Shown: positions 6,800-15,137 of the stretch, piece by piece
Numbering within the stretch: position 1 is the first letter of the stretch
How the letters are laid out: every line of letters starts with the position of its first letter
The notes under the pieces: generated by a model
What the model was told of the DNA's origin: nothing
What the model saw: the letters and a program-made list of their open reading frames with translations, nothing else
Database searches by the model: none
From: a virus
Direction: 5' to 3' (one strand)
IMG/VR virus record: IMGVR_UViG_3300009161_000156
Span: 1-31,276 of that record
DNA: 31,276 nt
Translations under genes and position numbers: made by a program

Positions 6800-8485
6800 A
6801 TGGCCACGATCGGTATCGGTTTTACGCTGTCGGCTAACGCCGCCAAGATGGCTGGCGGCGTTAACGAAGCCGTTAAGCAATTGGACAAAATTGGCGACGC
6901 TGCAAAAAAGGTTTCTCGCGACGTCGGCGCTTTAAAAACTCTTGCCATTGGCTCAGTGGTGGCCAAGGGTGTCGGAATGGCAGCGAATGCGTTCACGTCC
7001 GCTGCGAGCACGGCTTTTAACTACGCATCTTCCGTGGCGTCATCTGTTGACGCCATGAACGATTTATCCGATCGCATTGGAATTGGCGTGGAATCTCTGC
7101 AAGTCTTCGACATGGCAGCCAGTCTGGCTGGCGTGGAGAACGGCGCGGCGGCGCTGCAAAAACTAACGACCGTGATCGGGCAGGCCGCCGAAAGCGGCAA
7201 CACCGAAGCGTTCACCAAGCTTGGCCTGGACTTTGAGCAGCTGCAGGCCATGTCGCCAGAGGAGCAGTTCCGAGCCATCCAGCAGGCAATCTCCGCGCTG
7301 TCGACGCCGGCCGAGCGGGCTGCGGCTGCCGTGTCCTTGTTCGGCAAGTCAGGCGTCGAGCTTCTTCCCTTGATGAACCAGAACCTGGCCGAGGTAGAAG
7401 AGCGGATGCGTCGGCTCGGTGCCGTTGTCGGTGCGGATCAAGTCGAGGCTATCGGCTCAATGAACGACGCCTTAGACATGGTGAAGGCAACCTTTGAAGG
7501 CATCGTCGGCCAGGTCGTCGGCAACCTCGCGCCGGTTGTCGAGTCTCTTGCCAATGATTTCTTGGCGTTCGTCGAAGAGTGGAACAACATCGGCGGACAG
7601 AACGGCACGATTGCCGACACGATTTCAAACGCCCTGCTGGACGTGGCCGACTACTTCGCCGGAATCTTTGACAATGCCATGGCATCGTTTGACGGGTTTG
7701 GGGTGACTCTGTCGGAAGTAGGAGCCGTGTTTGAGTTTGCGGGCAACGTGTTCACGGCCGTGGCCGAGACGCTGCGGGCAGGGTTTAACTTGTTCCAAAT
7801 CTCCGGCAACGTGCTGGCCATGGGCTTGGGCAAGTTCTTGGAAGGCATTGGCTCGTGGGTGTCGAGCGACCTTGAGCAGTTCGGCAAGGACTTGGCGGCG
7901 AATGCCAAGGAGCAGGCCGACCAGAACTCAAGGGAGATGGAAGGTGCTGCATCCAACGCAGCCACTGCAGCAGGCCGGGCCATCTTTGGCGGCAACGCCG
8001 CCCAAGGTGCCGAAGGCCCAGCGAGTCGAGCTGTTGCTAACGCACGCAATCGCATGAACGATCCGGAGGCGAAAGCGGAACGCGAGCGGGAGCGAGCACA
8101 GAAAGAGGCCGACGCGAAGGCTGCTCGTGAGGCTGCGGCGGCCAAGGCCAAGGCTGAAAAAGACGCAGCCGATGCGAAGAAACGTCAAGACGAGGCAGCC
8201 AAGAAAGCGGCCGACATTGACGAGAAGATGGTGGACAAGCAAGGGCAGATTGCAGAGATTGAGGCCGGCAAGTCGGCCGCCCTCAACGGGAAGTCCAACG
8301 AGGCCCTGAAGGCGAACGACATCCGCTCCAGTGAGGGTATGGCCCAGTTCATCGCTTTGGCCACTGGGCGTGAAGATCCAGCGATCGAAGAGAACCGCAA
8401 GGCTAATGCCAAGCTTGAGGAGATCCGCAAGGAGTTGCGGGCTCTGCAGCAGGAGAAGGTCGACATCTTGGGGGCCGCGGCGTAA
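6800..8485 (+). CDS. Tape measure protein
   Basis: A 561-residue protein that sets tail length and is ejected with the DNA. Residues 1-75 are helical (AKMAGGVNEAVKQLDKIGDAAKKV). Residues about 80-260 resemble the tape measure block DAMNDLSDRIGIGVESLQVFDMAA followed by AALQKL and AVSLFGKSGVELLPLM, well known in these proteins. A hydrophobic region covers about 290-360. The C-terminus (about 400-555) is a long charged alanine/lysine/glutamate coiled coil. It is short for the family; at about 0.15 nm per residue it would give a tail near 85 nm. It follows the chaperone gene by three bases. Confidence 0.9.
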   Translation: MATIGIGFTLSANAAKMAGGVNEAVKQLDKIGDAAKKVSRDVGALKTLAIGSVVAKGVGMAANAFTSAASTAFNYASSVASSVDAMNDLSDRIGIGVESLQVFDMAASLAGVENGAAALQKLTTVIGQAAESGNTEAFTKLGLDFEQLQAMSPEEQFRAIQQAISALSTPAERAAAAVSLFGKSGVELLPLMNQNLAEVEERMRRLGAVVGADQVEAIGSMNDALDMVKATFEGIVGQVVGNLAPVVESLANDFLAFVEEWNNIGGQNGTIADTISNALLDVADYFAGIFDNAMASFDGFGVTLSEVGAVFEFAGNVFTAVAETLRAGFNLFQISGNVLAMGLGKFLEGIGSWVSSDLEQFGKDLAANAKEQADQNSREMEGAASNAATAAGRAIFGGNAAQGAEGPASRAVANARNRMNDPEAKAERERERAQKEADAKAAREAAAAKAKAEKDAADAKKRQDEAAKKAADIDEKMVDKQGQIAEIEAGKSAALNGKSNEALKANDIRSSEGMAQFIALATGREDPAIEENRKANAKLEEIRKELRALQQEKVDILGAAA

Positions 8486-9348
8486 TGGGCATCGTCAAAT
8501 ACACCGAGCTGGCCACGGTCTCGGCAAGCCGAAAGTTCGGCGAGCCGCCTGTCTTTCAGCGCAAGTGGGTGGTCGAGGTCAATGACCCGACCACGCCGCA
8601 GACCGACATCGTTAACGCACCTGGCGTTTCGTTCCTGAACCCTCACCCCGAGGCGTTCTACTGCTTGGCGATGAATGCTTCGGTGAGCAACTACAGCGGC
8701 TCCCGTTGGCACTATGAGGTGACGTGGGACTACGAGCTGCCCAAGCAGCAGAACCCCGACCAGAACCCCTTGGCTCGGCCCGACATCTGGAAGTGGACCA
8801 CCGGTGGTCTGAGCGTGCCTGCTCTGTACTACTACGACGGCGGCACGCTCAAGCCCTTGCAAAACTCTGCGAACGATTTCTTTGAGGGGGCGACCACGGA
8901 TATTTCAACGCTGCAGGCCAGCATCAGCGGCAACCGCGCCACGTTTGACTACGGGCTTGCCCAGGCCGTGGCCAACAGCATCAACAGCGACACCTATCTG
9001 GGAGGCCCGCCAGGCACCTGGAAGTGCGGCGGTATCTCTGGTCAGCCGGCCGTGGAGGTTGTCAATGAGGCCGAGATTCGGTATTGGCAAGTCGAGGTGA
9101 GCCTGGAGTATCGGCCCGACAAGTGGAACCTGCAGCTGCCCAACGTCGGCTGGAACTATCTAGAGGGCGGCACGAAGAAGCGAGCGTACGTCGTCGATCC
9201 CGACACCAGCGAGCGGGTGCCATCAAGTAACCCGCAACCTCTGAACACAGACGGCACGATCAAGTCTGGTGCTCCCGACATCCTTGAGCGACGGGTGCAG
9301 CGAGAAGTGCCATTTAACGACTACTTCGGGCAACCAACTCAACCGTAA
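8485..9348 (+). CDS. Putative distal tail protein
   Basis: A 287-residue protein encoded directly after the tape measure gene, with ATG overlapping its TAA. It is rich in aromatic residues (Trp and Tyr), has no signal peptide or membrane segment, and looks beta-rich, for example around RWHYEVTWDYEL and RYWQVEVSLEYRPDKWNLQL. Gene order places it where the distal tail or baseplate hub protein is found. The family is not recognised from the sequence alone, so a tail role is inferred from position. Confidence 0.75.
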   Translation: MGIVKYTELATVSASRKFGEPPVFQRKWVVEVNDPTTPQTDIVNAPGVSFLNPHPEAFYCLAMNASVSNYSGSRWHYEVTWDYELPKQQNPDQNPLARPDIWKWTTGGLSVPALYYYDGGTLKPLQNSANDFFEGATTDISTLQASISGNRATFDYGLAQAVANSINSDTYLGGPPGTWKCGGISGQPAVEVVNEAEIRYWQVEVSLEYRPDKWNLQLPNVGWNYLEGGTKKRAYVVDPDTSERVPSSNPQPLNTDGTIKSGAPDILERRVQREVPFNDYFGQPTQP

Positions 9349-9357
9349 GGAGCAGAC

Positions 9358-9735
9358 ATGGCAGATATCACGTACACGATCAGCGCTGCCGTCAATCGCG
9401 GAGCCTTGTCGCAGTCGCTCGTGGCATCGGGCGTTACCGCCAGCTGTAATGCCAGCGGGCTTGCTACCTATACGCTCACGCCTGGGACCAATGCGGCCGG
9501 CACAGTGGCGATCAGCACGGCCACACTGTCGAGCGTTGGCCTGTTCTTCGCTCGCAACCTTTCGACGATCAGCACTGCGGCCGTCTCGTTCGGTCAGCTG
9601 TCGGCCGGGACGTTGGTGCCCACGGTCTCGCTTCGTGGCGGTGAAGCTGCCATCGGCCGCCTGGCGGCCGGGAACTATGCCGCCATCAGCAATGTCACCG
9701 GTACGCAGCTGGTCATCTCCATCGTCGAGGGCTGA
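9358..9735 (+). CDS. Small tail-associated protein
   Basis: A 125-residue protein rich in Ala, Ser, Thr and Gly with repeated short beta strands (ATYTLTPGTNAAGTVAIST, GLFFARNLSTIST). It has a strong ribosome site (AAGGAG, seven bases before ATG). The composition resembles structural virion proteins of the tail tip or small fibre-associated proteins. It lies between the aromatic-rich tail protein and two cysteine-rich proteins in the same operon. No known family is recognised. Confidence 0.72.
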   Translation: MADITYTISAAVNRGALSQSLVASGVTASCNASGLATYTLTPGTNAAGTVAISTATLSSVGLFFARNLSTISTAAVSFGQLSAGTLVPTVSLRGGEAAIGRLAAGNYAAISNVTGTQLVISIVEG

Positions 9736-9737
9736 CC

Positions 9738-10253
9738 ATGGCCGGCCAAGCCGCGGACAATGGACCCGGACAGGACGCCGGGCAGAAGTTCGTCAAGTTT
9801 TCAAGGCAGTCCGCTCAGCGAATCGCCAAGGTGGTGCGGCAGGTAGAGCAGGGCGACCGCGTTGAGGACGGCATACACTCCAGCCCCGACATCTATCGCG
9901 TCCCGGCCAGGCTCGCGACGTTCACGGGAACATGGCAGACGGGCTCCTTCAAAACGGTCACGCTGACTGGCACGACCAACACTGTCAGCGTCATGAACTG
10001 GACCACGCCGGTGGTGGCCACGCCAGACAATCAGTCGTGCGAACGGCATGTAGTGTTCACCAAGGCTGCTGGCAGCAATGTGGCGGTCGAGATTGAGATG
10101 CACGGGAGCTGCTTCACCTGCGCTCACACCATGGACGGCATCGACTGGACGACGCTGACGGGATACGCCGCTGAGAAGACGCAGATTCTAGGGCACGGTT
10201 CCTACGGCTGCCTGACGTGGTACGACGTGTTCACCTGCACTACGGCGTCGTGA
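9738..10253 (+). CDS. Tail-region protein with C-terminal cysteines
   Basis: A 171-residue protein. Residues 1 to about 50 are polar and helical with basic residues (KFVKFSRQSAQRIAKVVRQVEQG); residues 60-170 are beta-like with six cysteines (ESCERHVVF-type, GSCFTCAHTM, GCLTWYDVFTC). The stop overlaps the ATG of the next gene. Its last part may fold with the next, also cysteine-rich, protein. No family recognised; tail-tip function is an inference from its place in the tail operon. Confidence 0.72.
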   Translation: MAGQAADNGPGQDAGQKFVKFSRQSAQRIAKVVRQVEQGDRVEDGIHSSPDIYRVPARLATFTGTWQTGSFKTVTLTGTTNTVSVMNWTTPVVATPDNQSCERHVVFTKAAGSNVAVEIEMHGSCFTCAHTMDGIDWTTLTGYAAEKTQILGHGSYGCLTWYDVFTCTTAS

Positions 10254-10741
10254 TGCCTGACTATGTCGCTCGCACGATCGCGAACAAGGTCCGCATGCAC
10301 AAGCCGGACCCTTACACGTTCAAAGTGTTCATGGAAGAGCGCGGCGACGCCCGCAAGTTGCCATGCAAGTGCTGCGCGACTTCGTGCCCGACTCAAGTCT
10401 CAATCTCGGTGTCATTCTGCGGCATGACAGTCACGGCCACTGTGCCAATACCGGGTGTTCTTGGTTTTGCACAGGAGACCCTTCCTGACGACTCGTATCT
10501 GATCGTAAGTGCTCAGATTTCCTGCACTCCGTGCGGGTGGTTTTTTGACATGGGCGTGTGTGCCTATTGCGCGGCGACGCAACAGGCGGCCTCAGATGGA
10601 TTTACGGCCGCCATTCCATTTGCGTCCACGGCCAAGGCTGATGGAACGTACTGCCCGCGGACAGGAGCAGTAACGCTTACGTGCTTCGGAGAGCAGTTCG
10701 GCATCCCCTGCGTGACCACTCCGAGCGTGAGCATCGCATGA
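10253..10741 (+). CDS. Cysteine-rich tail-region protein
   Basis: A 162-residue protein containing at least eleven cysteines, mostly in close pairs: PCKCC and SC near residues 37-46, SFCG, ISCTPCG, GVCAYC, then single cysteines to the end. Spacing suggests zinc binding or disulfide bonds; no signal peptide is visible, so zinc is more likely if it acts in the cytoplasm. The ATG at 10253 shares bases with the previous stop and is preferred over an in-frame GTG at 10217. Family not recognised. Confidence 0.72.
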   Translation: MPDYVARTIANKVRMHKPDPYTFKVFMEERGDARKLPCKCCATSCPTQVSISVSFCGMTVTATVPIPGVLGFAQETLPDDSYLIVSAQISCTPCGWFFDMGVCAYCAATQQAASDGFTAAIPFASTAKADGTYCPRTGAVTLTCFGEQFGIPCVTTPSVSIA

Positions 10742-11454
10742 ACATCCTGACCGCTACCGCAGGCCGCCCCGAGATCGCCCGCGTGTGGTGTTCGGCCGTG
10801 TCCGCCACGCTCACGACTCCGCACGTGGCCACCGTTCTCTACACCGGGGCGGATCCGCAGTGCTCCTGCGACGTGCTCGAGGTGCCCGCCATCAGCCCGG
10901 TGATAGGCATGACCCTCGACCGGTACTGCGACGGCCCGGTACGAATGTTCCTTGAGGAAGACATGATTCCGGTGCGGCCGTGGTGTGTCGACGATTACCC
11001 CGGCCGCCTGGTGGCGGCACAGGGCAACAACCAAGGTCAGCCGTGGCCGGCGTTGACCATCATGCGGGACGTTGGCGAGCCCGCCACGGCGATCGTTCCG
11101 CAGCGGTTCGTGCGGGACGGTGGCTGCCCGGACTGGCTGCCGACCGACCTGTGCGAGCCGGCCCTGCGAGCCAACGCCAAGGTGCTCGGCCAGCACTTCC
11201 TGCACCTCGACAAGATGTACCGCCAGGACGTGCCCGAGGCCGACGCCAAGAACGAGCTGCTCGAGCTGCTACGTTCGCGGTTCGCGAATCACGAACCGGC
11301 CCGCCGCGGCTTGGGCGACATGGTGGCCGCGGGCCTCTCTGCCATCGGCATCACGCCCGAGCGTGTGAGCAGGGCTCTTGGCGTCAAGGACTGCGGATGC
11401 AAGGGCAGGGCCGAGGCTCTTAACGCACTCGGCCGCCGCATCGGGATCGGTTGA
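10738..11454 (+). CDS. Tail-operon protein with C-terminal CGCKGR motif
   Basis: A 238-residue protein that overlaps the preceding gene by four bases. The N-terminal half has the feel of a nucleotide-sugar enzyme (NILTATAGRPEIARVW, then MFLEEDMIPVRPW around residues 70-82 where a metal-binding acidic cluster could sit), but this is weak. The C-terminus ends in DCGCKGRAEALNALGRRIG, a short motif (CxC-x-x-R followed by a leucine/asparagine helix) seen at the ends of various phage proteins, preceded by a helix LGDMVAAGLSAIGIT. Function unknown; possibly a virion-associated modification enzyme. Confidence 0.7.
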   Translation: MNILTATAGRPEIARVWCSAVSATLTTPHVATVLYTGADPQCSCDVLEVPAISPVIGMTLDRYCDGPVRMFLEEDMIPVRPWCVDDYPGRLVAAQGNNQGQPWPALTIMRDVGEPATAIVPQRFVRDGGCPDWLPTDLCEPALRANAKVLGQHFLHLDKMYRQDVPEADAKNELLELLRSRFANHEPARRGLGDMVAAGLSAIGITPERVSRALGVKDCGCKGRAEALNALGRRIGIG

Positions 11455-11469
11455 CAGCCCAGCCATAGT
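11451..11469 (+). promoter_or_regulatory. Compact promoter-like element, TTGACA-N7-CATAGT
   Basis: TTGACA at 11451-11456 overlaps the end of the preceding gene and is followed after seven bases by CATAGT at 11464-11469 and then GCGGGC. The same layout (TTGACA, seven bases, GACAGT, GCGGGC) is found before the RusA gene at 23358. It precedes the accessory-enzyme genes that begin at 11489, which have their own ribosome site (AAAGGA). Confidence 0.35.
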
Positions 11470-11488
11470 GCGGGCGAAAGGACGACCG

Positions 11489-11779
11489 ATGCCCGAGGAC
11501 CACGACGTCACAATCGACGGCAAGCGGTGGTTGCTGCGGTTCACCCGGCTCAAGGGTGACGCCTGCGGGTGGACGTTTTTTGACAACGCCAAGCGTCCCC
11601 GGATTCTGATCGACGAAACCCTGACCGGTGGCCAGCGGCTCGAGACGATCCTGCACGAGATCGCCCATGCGGTCCTCGGGCCAAGCATCAGCGAGGAGAG
11701 TATCACCGAGCTGGCGCGTGTGCAGCGGCGTGTGCTCAAGATGCTTGGCTACCGGGAGTCTGACCATGAGCCTCGCTGA
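11489..11779 (+). CDS. Small HExxH metallopeptidase-like protein
   Basis: A 96-residue protein with ETILHEIAHAVLG: the HEIAH at residues 56-60 is a zincin zinc-binding and catalytic motif, followed 14 residues later by a glutamate (residue 74) that could be the third ligand. The N-terminal half is a small beta-sheet (VTIDGKRWLLRF, GWTFFDN, RILID). This layout resembles minimal SprT- or ImmA-like zincins of phages. Substrate unknown; ImmA-type proteins cut repressors and SprT types cut proteins on DNA. The start at 11489 follows AAAGGA; the frame is open upstream but without a better start. Confidence 0.75.
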   Translation: MPEDHDVTIDGKRWLLRFTRLKGDACGWTFFDNAKRPRILIDETLTGGQRLETILHEIAHAVLGPSISEESITELARVQRRVLKMLGYRESDHEPR

Positions 11780-12011
11780 CGAGATCCTGTCCGACGTCCC
11801 AAAGGTTATCGGCCGAAAGACGTGGTGGGATCGTCTGCCGCCCGAGGCCGCTGCCGAAATGCTTGATGTGAGGCAGCGGTTTCACGCCGGCGAGTACGGA
11901 ACCTTGAAAGCCCTGCAGCTGGCGAAGCTCCTGTTTGCTCGCTGCCAAGAGCATGGATGGAAAACCGCTGACCCGACGAGGCTGGCACAATGGCTGACGC
12001 CAAAAGATTGA
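11766..12011 (+). CDS. Small hypothetical protein
   Basis: An 81-residue protein whose start overlaps the metallopeptidase gene by 14 bases and whose end overlaps the metallophosphoesterase gene by 22 bases. It appears all-helical, with two tryptophan-centred helices (KTWWDRLPPEAAAEMLDVRQRF, and LQLAKLLFARCQEHGW), and ends in RLAQWLTPKD, resembling a small helix-turn-helix domain. The tight overlaps suggest it is translated together with its neighbours. No family recognised. Confidence 0.7.
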   Translation: MSLADEILSDVPKVIGRKTWWDRLPPEAAAEMLDVRQRFHAGEYGTLKALQLAKLLFARCQEHGWKTADPTRLAQWLTPKD

Positions 12012-13072
12012 GCGACGAGGTGGCCGCCGCGGCTGCTGCCCAGCAGCAGCTGCAGGCCGACGCCGAGCTCGCCCGGCTGCGGGCCGAGCTGGCCGGGCTG
12101 CGGACGAAGTACAAGGCGGCACTGCAGGCCATGGACGCCGAGCGTGAGCGGGCCGACCGTTTCACAGCGTTGCAAGGCGTAACGCCCGTGGCCTTGACCA
12201 AAACTGTCAAGGCTCACAAGAAGCGGGCTAAGCACGACGCCACGGCCATCTTGATGCTGTCCGATGTGCATGCCGAAGAGCGGGTGCTGCCCGAGACCGT
12301 CAACGGCGAGAACGACTACAGCCTCGACGTATGCCAACTGCGGATCGCCGAGATTGAAGAGCGGTTCCTCGACTGCCTTGAGCACGAGCGGAACCAGGCG
12401 GACATCCGGCGGGTCGTCATCTGGATTGGTGGCGACCTGATTACTGGCCACATTCACCCGGACTGCGTTGAGGTGGCCCAGTTATCGCCGATGAACGCCA
12501 CGCGGTGGATTGCCGAGCGGCTGCGGGCGCTGATCAACAGCGTGGCCCAGCACGCCGACGAGGTCATCGTCTGCACCAACGCCGGCAACCACGGGCGAAG
12601 CACTGAGAAAAACCGTATCGCTACCGAGCTGGATCACTCGTGGGAGCAGTTGATGTATTTCACGCTGGCCCGCGAGGAGACGAACAAAAACGTGCGGTGG
12701 CAGATCGCAGAAGGGCACCTCGGCTACGTCGACCTCGACGGGTTCCTGCTACGCACGACGCACGGCCACAGCATCCGGTACGCAGGCGGCGTCTACGGCC
12801 TGGCCCTGCCGGCGAGCAAGGCGATCGCCCGTTGGGACGCAGGACGCAAGGCTCACTTGACGATCTTCGGGCATTACCACTGCTGGGGCTGGCTGCGTGG
12901 TGCTCGCTACGTCGCCAACGGAAGCGTGATTGGACACTCGCCATACGCTGAGCGAGTCGCCTCACCGGAGCGGCCGTGCCAAGGAATGGTCATCGTGGAC
13001 CACGGGCGACAAGAGGTGACGCGGGCGTACCCGCTGTTCTGCGACCGAGACTTGCGAAAGGCGAAGACATGA
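11990..13072 (+). CDS. Metallophosphoesterase (calcineurin-like)
   Basis: A 360-residue protein with an N-terminal coiled coil (about residues 1-60, Ala/Glu/Arg-rich) and a metallophosphoesterase domain from about residue 85. All metal-binding motifs are visible: SDVH (91-94), GGD (147-149), GNHG (199-202), HGH (258-260) and GHYH (294-297). Such enzymes use two metals to cut phosphoesters; phage members include nucleases of the Mre11/SbcD type and nucleotide phosphatases, and the substrate here is unknown. The coiled coil is an extra feature that may mediate oligomers. The stop overlaps the next ATG. Confidence 0.85.
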   Translation: MADAKRLSDEVAAAAAAQQQLQADAELARLRAELAGLRTKYKAALQAMDAERERADRFTALQGVTPVALTKTVKAHKKRAKHDATAILMLSDVHAEERVLPETVNGENDYSLDVCQLRIAEIEERFLDCLEHERNQADIRRVVIWIGGDLITGHIHPDCVEVAQLSPMNATRWIAERLRALINSVAQHADEVIVCTNAGNHGRSTEKNRIATELDHSWEQLMYFTLAREETNKNVRWQIAEGHLGYVDLDGFLLRTTHGHSIRYAGGVYGLALPASKAIARWDAGRKAHLTIFGHYHCWGWLRGARYVANGSVIGHSPYAERVASPERPCQGMVIVDHGRQEVTRAYPLFCDRDLRKAKT

Positions 13073-13584
13073 GCACCACGCTCGAGGAATCCAACCAGGC
13101 ACTGCGGGCCGCCGTGAAGAACCGGCTCGACAACACCGACCCGGCCGACGAGAAGCTGATCGGCTACAAGCCGCCGCCGCTGGCAGGCTGCGAGCCGGCG
13201 CAGCAGTGTGCTGCCGCGGTGCTTTCGCAGGCGTGGCGTGGAGACTCGGTGCTGCGTGACGGCACGCACCCAACTAGCCAGGCGTTCTACGACCTGTGCG
13301 ACCGGCTGAAGGCCATGCACGCTGGCAAGTCGCAGGACTACGGCTGCCCGAGCGGCGAGGATCCGCTTCTGAACATCAGAAACGGTGCCGCGTTCGTGGG
13401 CATCGCGCCGTGGAAGGGTGCCATGGTGCGTCTCAGCGACAAGGTCACGCGGCTCGCCACGTTCAACGCCACGGGCCGGCTCGGTCACGAGGGCGTGGAG
13501 GACACGCTGCTGGATCTGGCGTCCTACAGCCTGCTGGCGTTGCTGCTGTACCAGGAGGAGCAGGGTGCCGCAGCCGCTGACTGA
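13069..13584 (+). CDS. DUF1599-type nucleotide-modification-associated protein
   Basis: A 171-residue protein matching the DUF1599 (nucleotide modification associated domain 1) pattern: HAGKSQDYG around residue 83, then NGAAFVG, VRLSDKVTRL and the acidic helix GVEDTLLDLASYSLLALLLYQEE at the C-terminus. The fold is an all-alpha, MazG/dUTPase-like arrangement, and the conserved Lys, Asp and Glu residues would bind metal and a nucleotide. In phages such proteins are linked to nucleotide pool control or base modification. It follows the phosphoesterase gene with a four-base overlap. Confidence 0.75.
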   Translation: MSTTLEESNQALRAAVKNRLDNTDPADEKLIGYKPPPLAGCEPAQQCAAAVLSQAWRGDSVLRDGTHPTSQAFYDLCDRLKAMHAGKSQDYGCPSGEDPLLNIRNGAAFVGIAPWKGAMVRLSDKVTRLATFNATGRLGHEGVEDTLLDLASYSLLALLLYQEEQGAAAAD

Positions 13585-13756
13585 AAACGACCTGGTCCGC
13601 ATGGAGCACCGGGCCCGCAAGTTCCAGGGTGCCTACACGGGCACCTGTGGCACGCTGGCGGCCGATGTGCTACGGCTGCTGGCCGAGCGAGCCCGCCTCC
13701 TGTGCGAGCTCGCCCGGGCCGAGGAGCGGATCACGTACTGGCAGGGCCGAGACTGA
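13565..13756 (+). CDS. Small helical protein
   Basis: A 63-residue protein, helical and rich in Arg, Glu and Leu (LAADVLRLLAERARLLCELARAEERI), probably a short coiled coil. The GTG at 13565 is preferred because AGGAGG lies six bases upstream; an ATG at 13601 would lose 12 residues. It overlaps the end of the DUF1599 gene by 20 bases and is the last gene before a strong hairpin. No family recognised. Confidence 0.6.
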   Translation: MPQPLTENDLVRMEHRARKFQGAYTGTCGTLAADVLRLLAERARLLCELARAEERITYWQGRD

Positions 13757-13757
13757 G

Positions 13758-13824
13758 CCGGGCGGCGGGTTGAGGCAGCGTAGGGTTTCGTCCTTTCCCC
13801 CGCGTTGCCTCCCCGCTTGCCCGG
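13758..13824 (+). terminator. Long imperfect hairpin ending the late operon
   Basis: CCGGGC at 13758-13763 pairs with GCCCGG at 13819-13824, and further inside CGGG, GAGGCA and GCG pair with CGC, TGCCTC and CCCG, giving a long imperfect stem around a T- and C-rich loop. It lies just after the last gene of the tail/accessory operon. It is probably a terminator or RNA-processing element that separates that operon from the methyltransferase gene. Confidence 0.5.
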
Positions 13825-13825
13825 C

Positions 13826-13844
13826 TTGACGGTGTCGCCAATCT
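13826..13844 (+). promoter_or_regulatory. Compact promoter-like element before the methyltransferase
   Basis: TTGACG at 13826-13831, seven bases, CAATCT at 13839-13844, six bases, then the ATG at 13851. The spacing from TTGAC to ATG (19 bases) is identical to that at the RusA gene (TTGACA at 23358, ATG at 23383). Neither gene has a recognisable ribosome site, so leaderless transcripts are possible. Confidence 0.3.
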
Positions 13845-13850
13845 GGCTGC

Positions 13851-15137
13851 ATGTCATGGACGATTCACCACGGCGACTGCCGCGAAGTCATGGCGACACT
13901 CAACGCCGAGAGCGTTGACGCGATCGTCTGCGACCCGCCCTATGGGCTGTCGTTCATGGGCAAGGGCTGGGATCACGGTGTACCTGGCCAATCGTTTTGG
14001 GCGGAGGCGTTACGAGTCGCGAAGCCCGGCGCGCACCTGCTGGCGTTTGGCGGGACTCGCACCTATCACCGGCTCGCGTGTGCCATCGAAGATGCGGGCT
14101 GGGAGATTCGGGATTGTGTGATGTGGGTGTACGGCAGCGGCTTTCCGAAGTCGCACGACGTGAGCAAGGCGATTGACAAGGCGGCTGGGGCGGAGCGGGA
14201 GACAGCCGGCCCGAAGGTGTACGCCGGCGGGCATATTCAGAATCATTCCGGCGTTGCTCACGGCGGAAGCTACTGCGGCTTCGATCACTCTGGCACCACG
14301 ATGGCAACCACCCCCGCCACCAACGCCGCCCGCCAGTGGTCCGGCTGGGGCACGGCCCTCAAGCCCGCATGGGAGCCGATCATCGTGGCCCGCAAACCGC
14401 TGCCCGGAACGGTGGCGGAGAATGTGTTGACGTGGGGCACGGGCGGGATCAATGTGGATGGGTGTAGGGTGGGTGTGCGAACACAAAATGAGAGCGGCTG
14501 GAGTAAGACCGGCAGCAAGGCCGGCGAAGATCGATCCATGAGCGGCGCGAACTACGAACGTGAAGCAAAGGACGAAGCTGGCACAGGCCGCTGGCCCGCC
14601 AACCTGATCCACGACGGCAGCGAGGAGGTGGTGGGGCTGTTTCCGGTCACAAAGAGCGGAGGCCAGAACGCCACCAGCGAATCGCAGCCTGGTTACGCAG
14701 GCGGCTGGACGCGGCCTGGTGGTAAAGGCCATCACGACTTTGGCTCCGCCGCCCGCTTCTTCTACTGCGCGAAAGCGTCGAAGGCGGATCGGGATGAAGG
14801 GTGCGAGGGGCTTCCGCAGACGATCAAGCAGAGTGTGGCCCACGGCGACAAGCGGCACGGAACGCTGCCCTACACGAACGAGCCGCGCGAGATGAAACCA
14901 CGGCCGCGAGGCAACCATCACCCCACCGTCAAGCCCACCGCCCTCATGCGTTACCTCTGCCGGCTCGTGACGCCACGCGGCGGCGTAGTGCTCGACCCGT
15001 TCGCGGGCTCCGGCTCCACGGGCAAAGCAGCCGTGGCCGAGGGCTTCCGGTTCATCGGCATCGAACGCGAGGCGGAATACGTTGAGATCGCGAAGGCGAG
15101 GATCACTGCAGCCACTCCAAAGGACACGCTGTTCTAG
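13851..15137 (+). CDS. DNA methyltransferase, beta class (N4-cytosine or N6-adenine)
   Basis: A 428-residue site-specific DNA methyltransferase using S-adenosylmethionine. The catalytic motif IV DPPY is at residues 28-31 and the cofactor-binding motif I, FAGSGSTG, near 384-391; motif IV first, motif I last with the recognition region between them defines the beta class. A typical HPTVKP segment precedes motif I. No restriction endonuclease gene is next to it, so it is probably a solitary phage methylase that protects phage DNA or alters host methylation. It starts at ATG with no clear ribosome site. Its TAG stop overlaps the integrase stop in a shared CTAG. Confidence 0.9.
   Translation: MSWTIHHGDCREVMATLNAESVDAIVCDPPYGLSFMGKGWDHGVPGQSFWAEALRVAKPGAHLLAFGGTRTYHRLACAIEDAGWEIRDCVMWVYGSGFPKSHDVSKAIDKAAGAERETAGPKVYAGGHIQNHSGVAHGGSYCGFDHSGTTMATTPATNAARQWSGWGTALKPAWEPIIVARKPLPGTVAENVLTWGTGGINVDGCRVGVRTQNESGWSKTGSKAGEDRSMSGANYEREAKDEAGTGRWPANLIHDGSEEVVGLFPVTKSGGQNATSESQPGYAGGWTRPGGKGHHDFGSAARFFYCAKASKADRDEGCEGLPQTIKQSVAHGDKRHGTLPYTNEPREMKPRPRGNHHPTVKPTALMRYLCRLVTPRGGVVLDPFAGSGSTGKAAVAEGFRFIGIEREAEYVEIAKARITAATPKDTLF

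Noticed and set aside
10738-11100. Firm glycosyltransferase call for the N-terminal half of the 10738 protein
   Set aside because: Only a weak acidic cluster is visible, without a clear DxD motif, so the function is left open.
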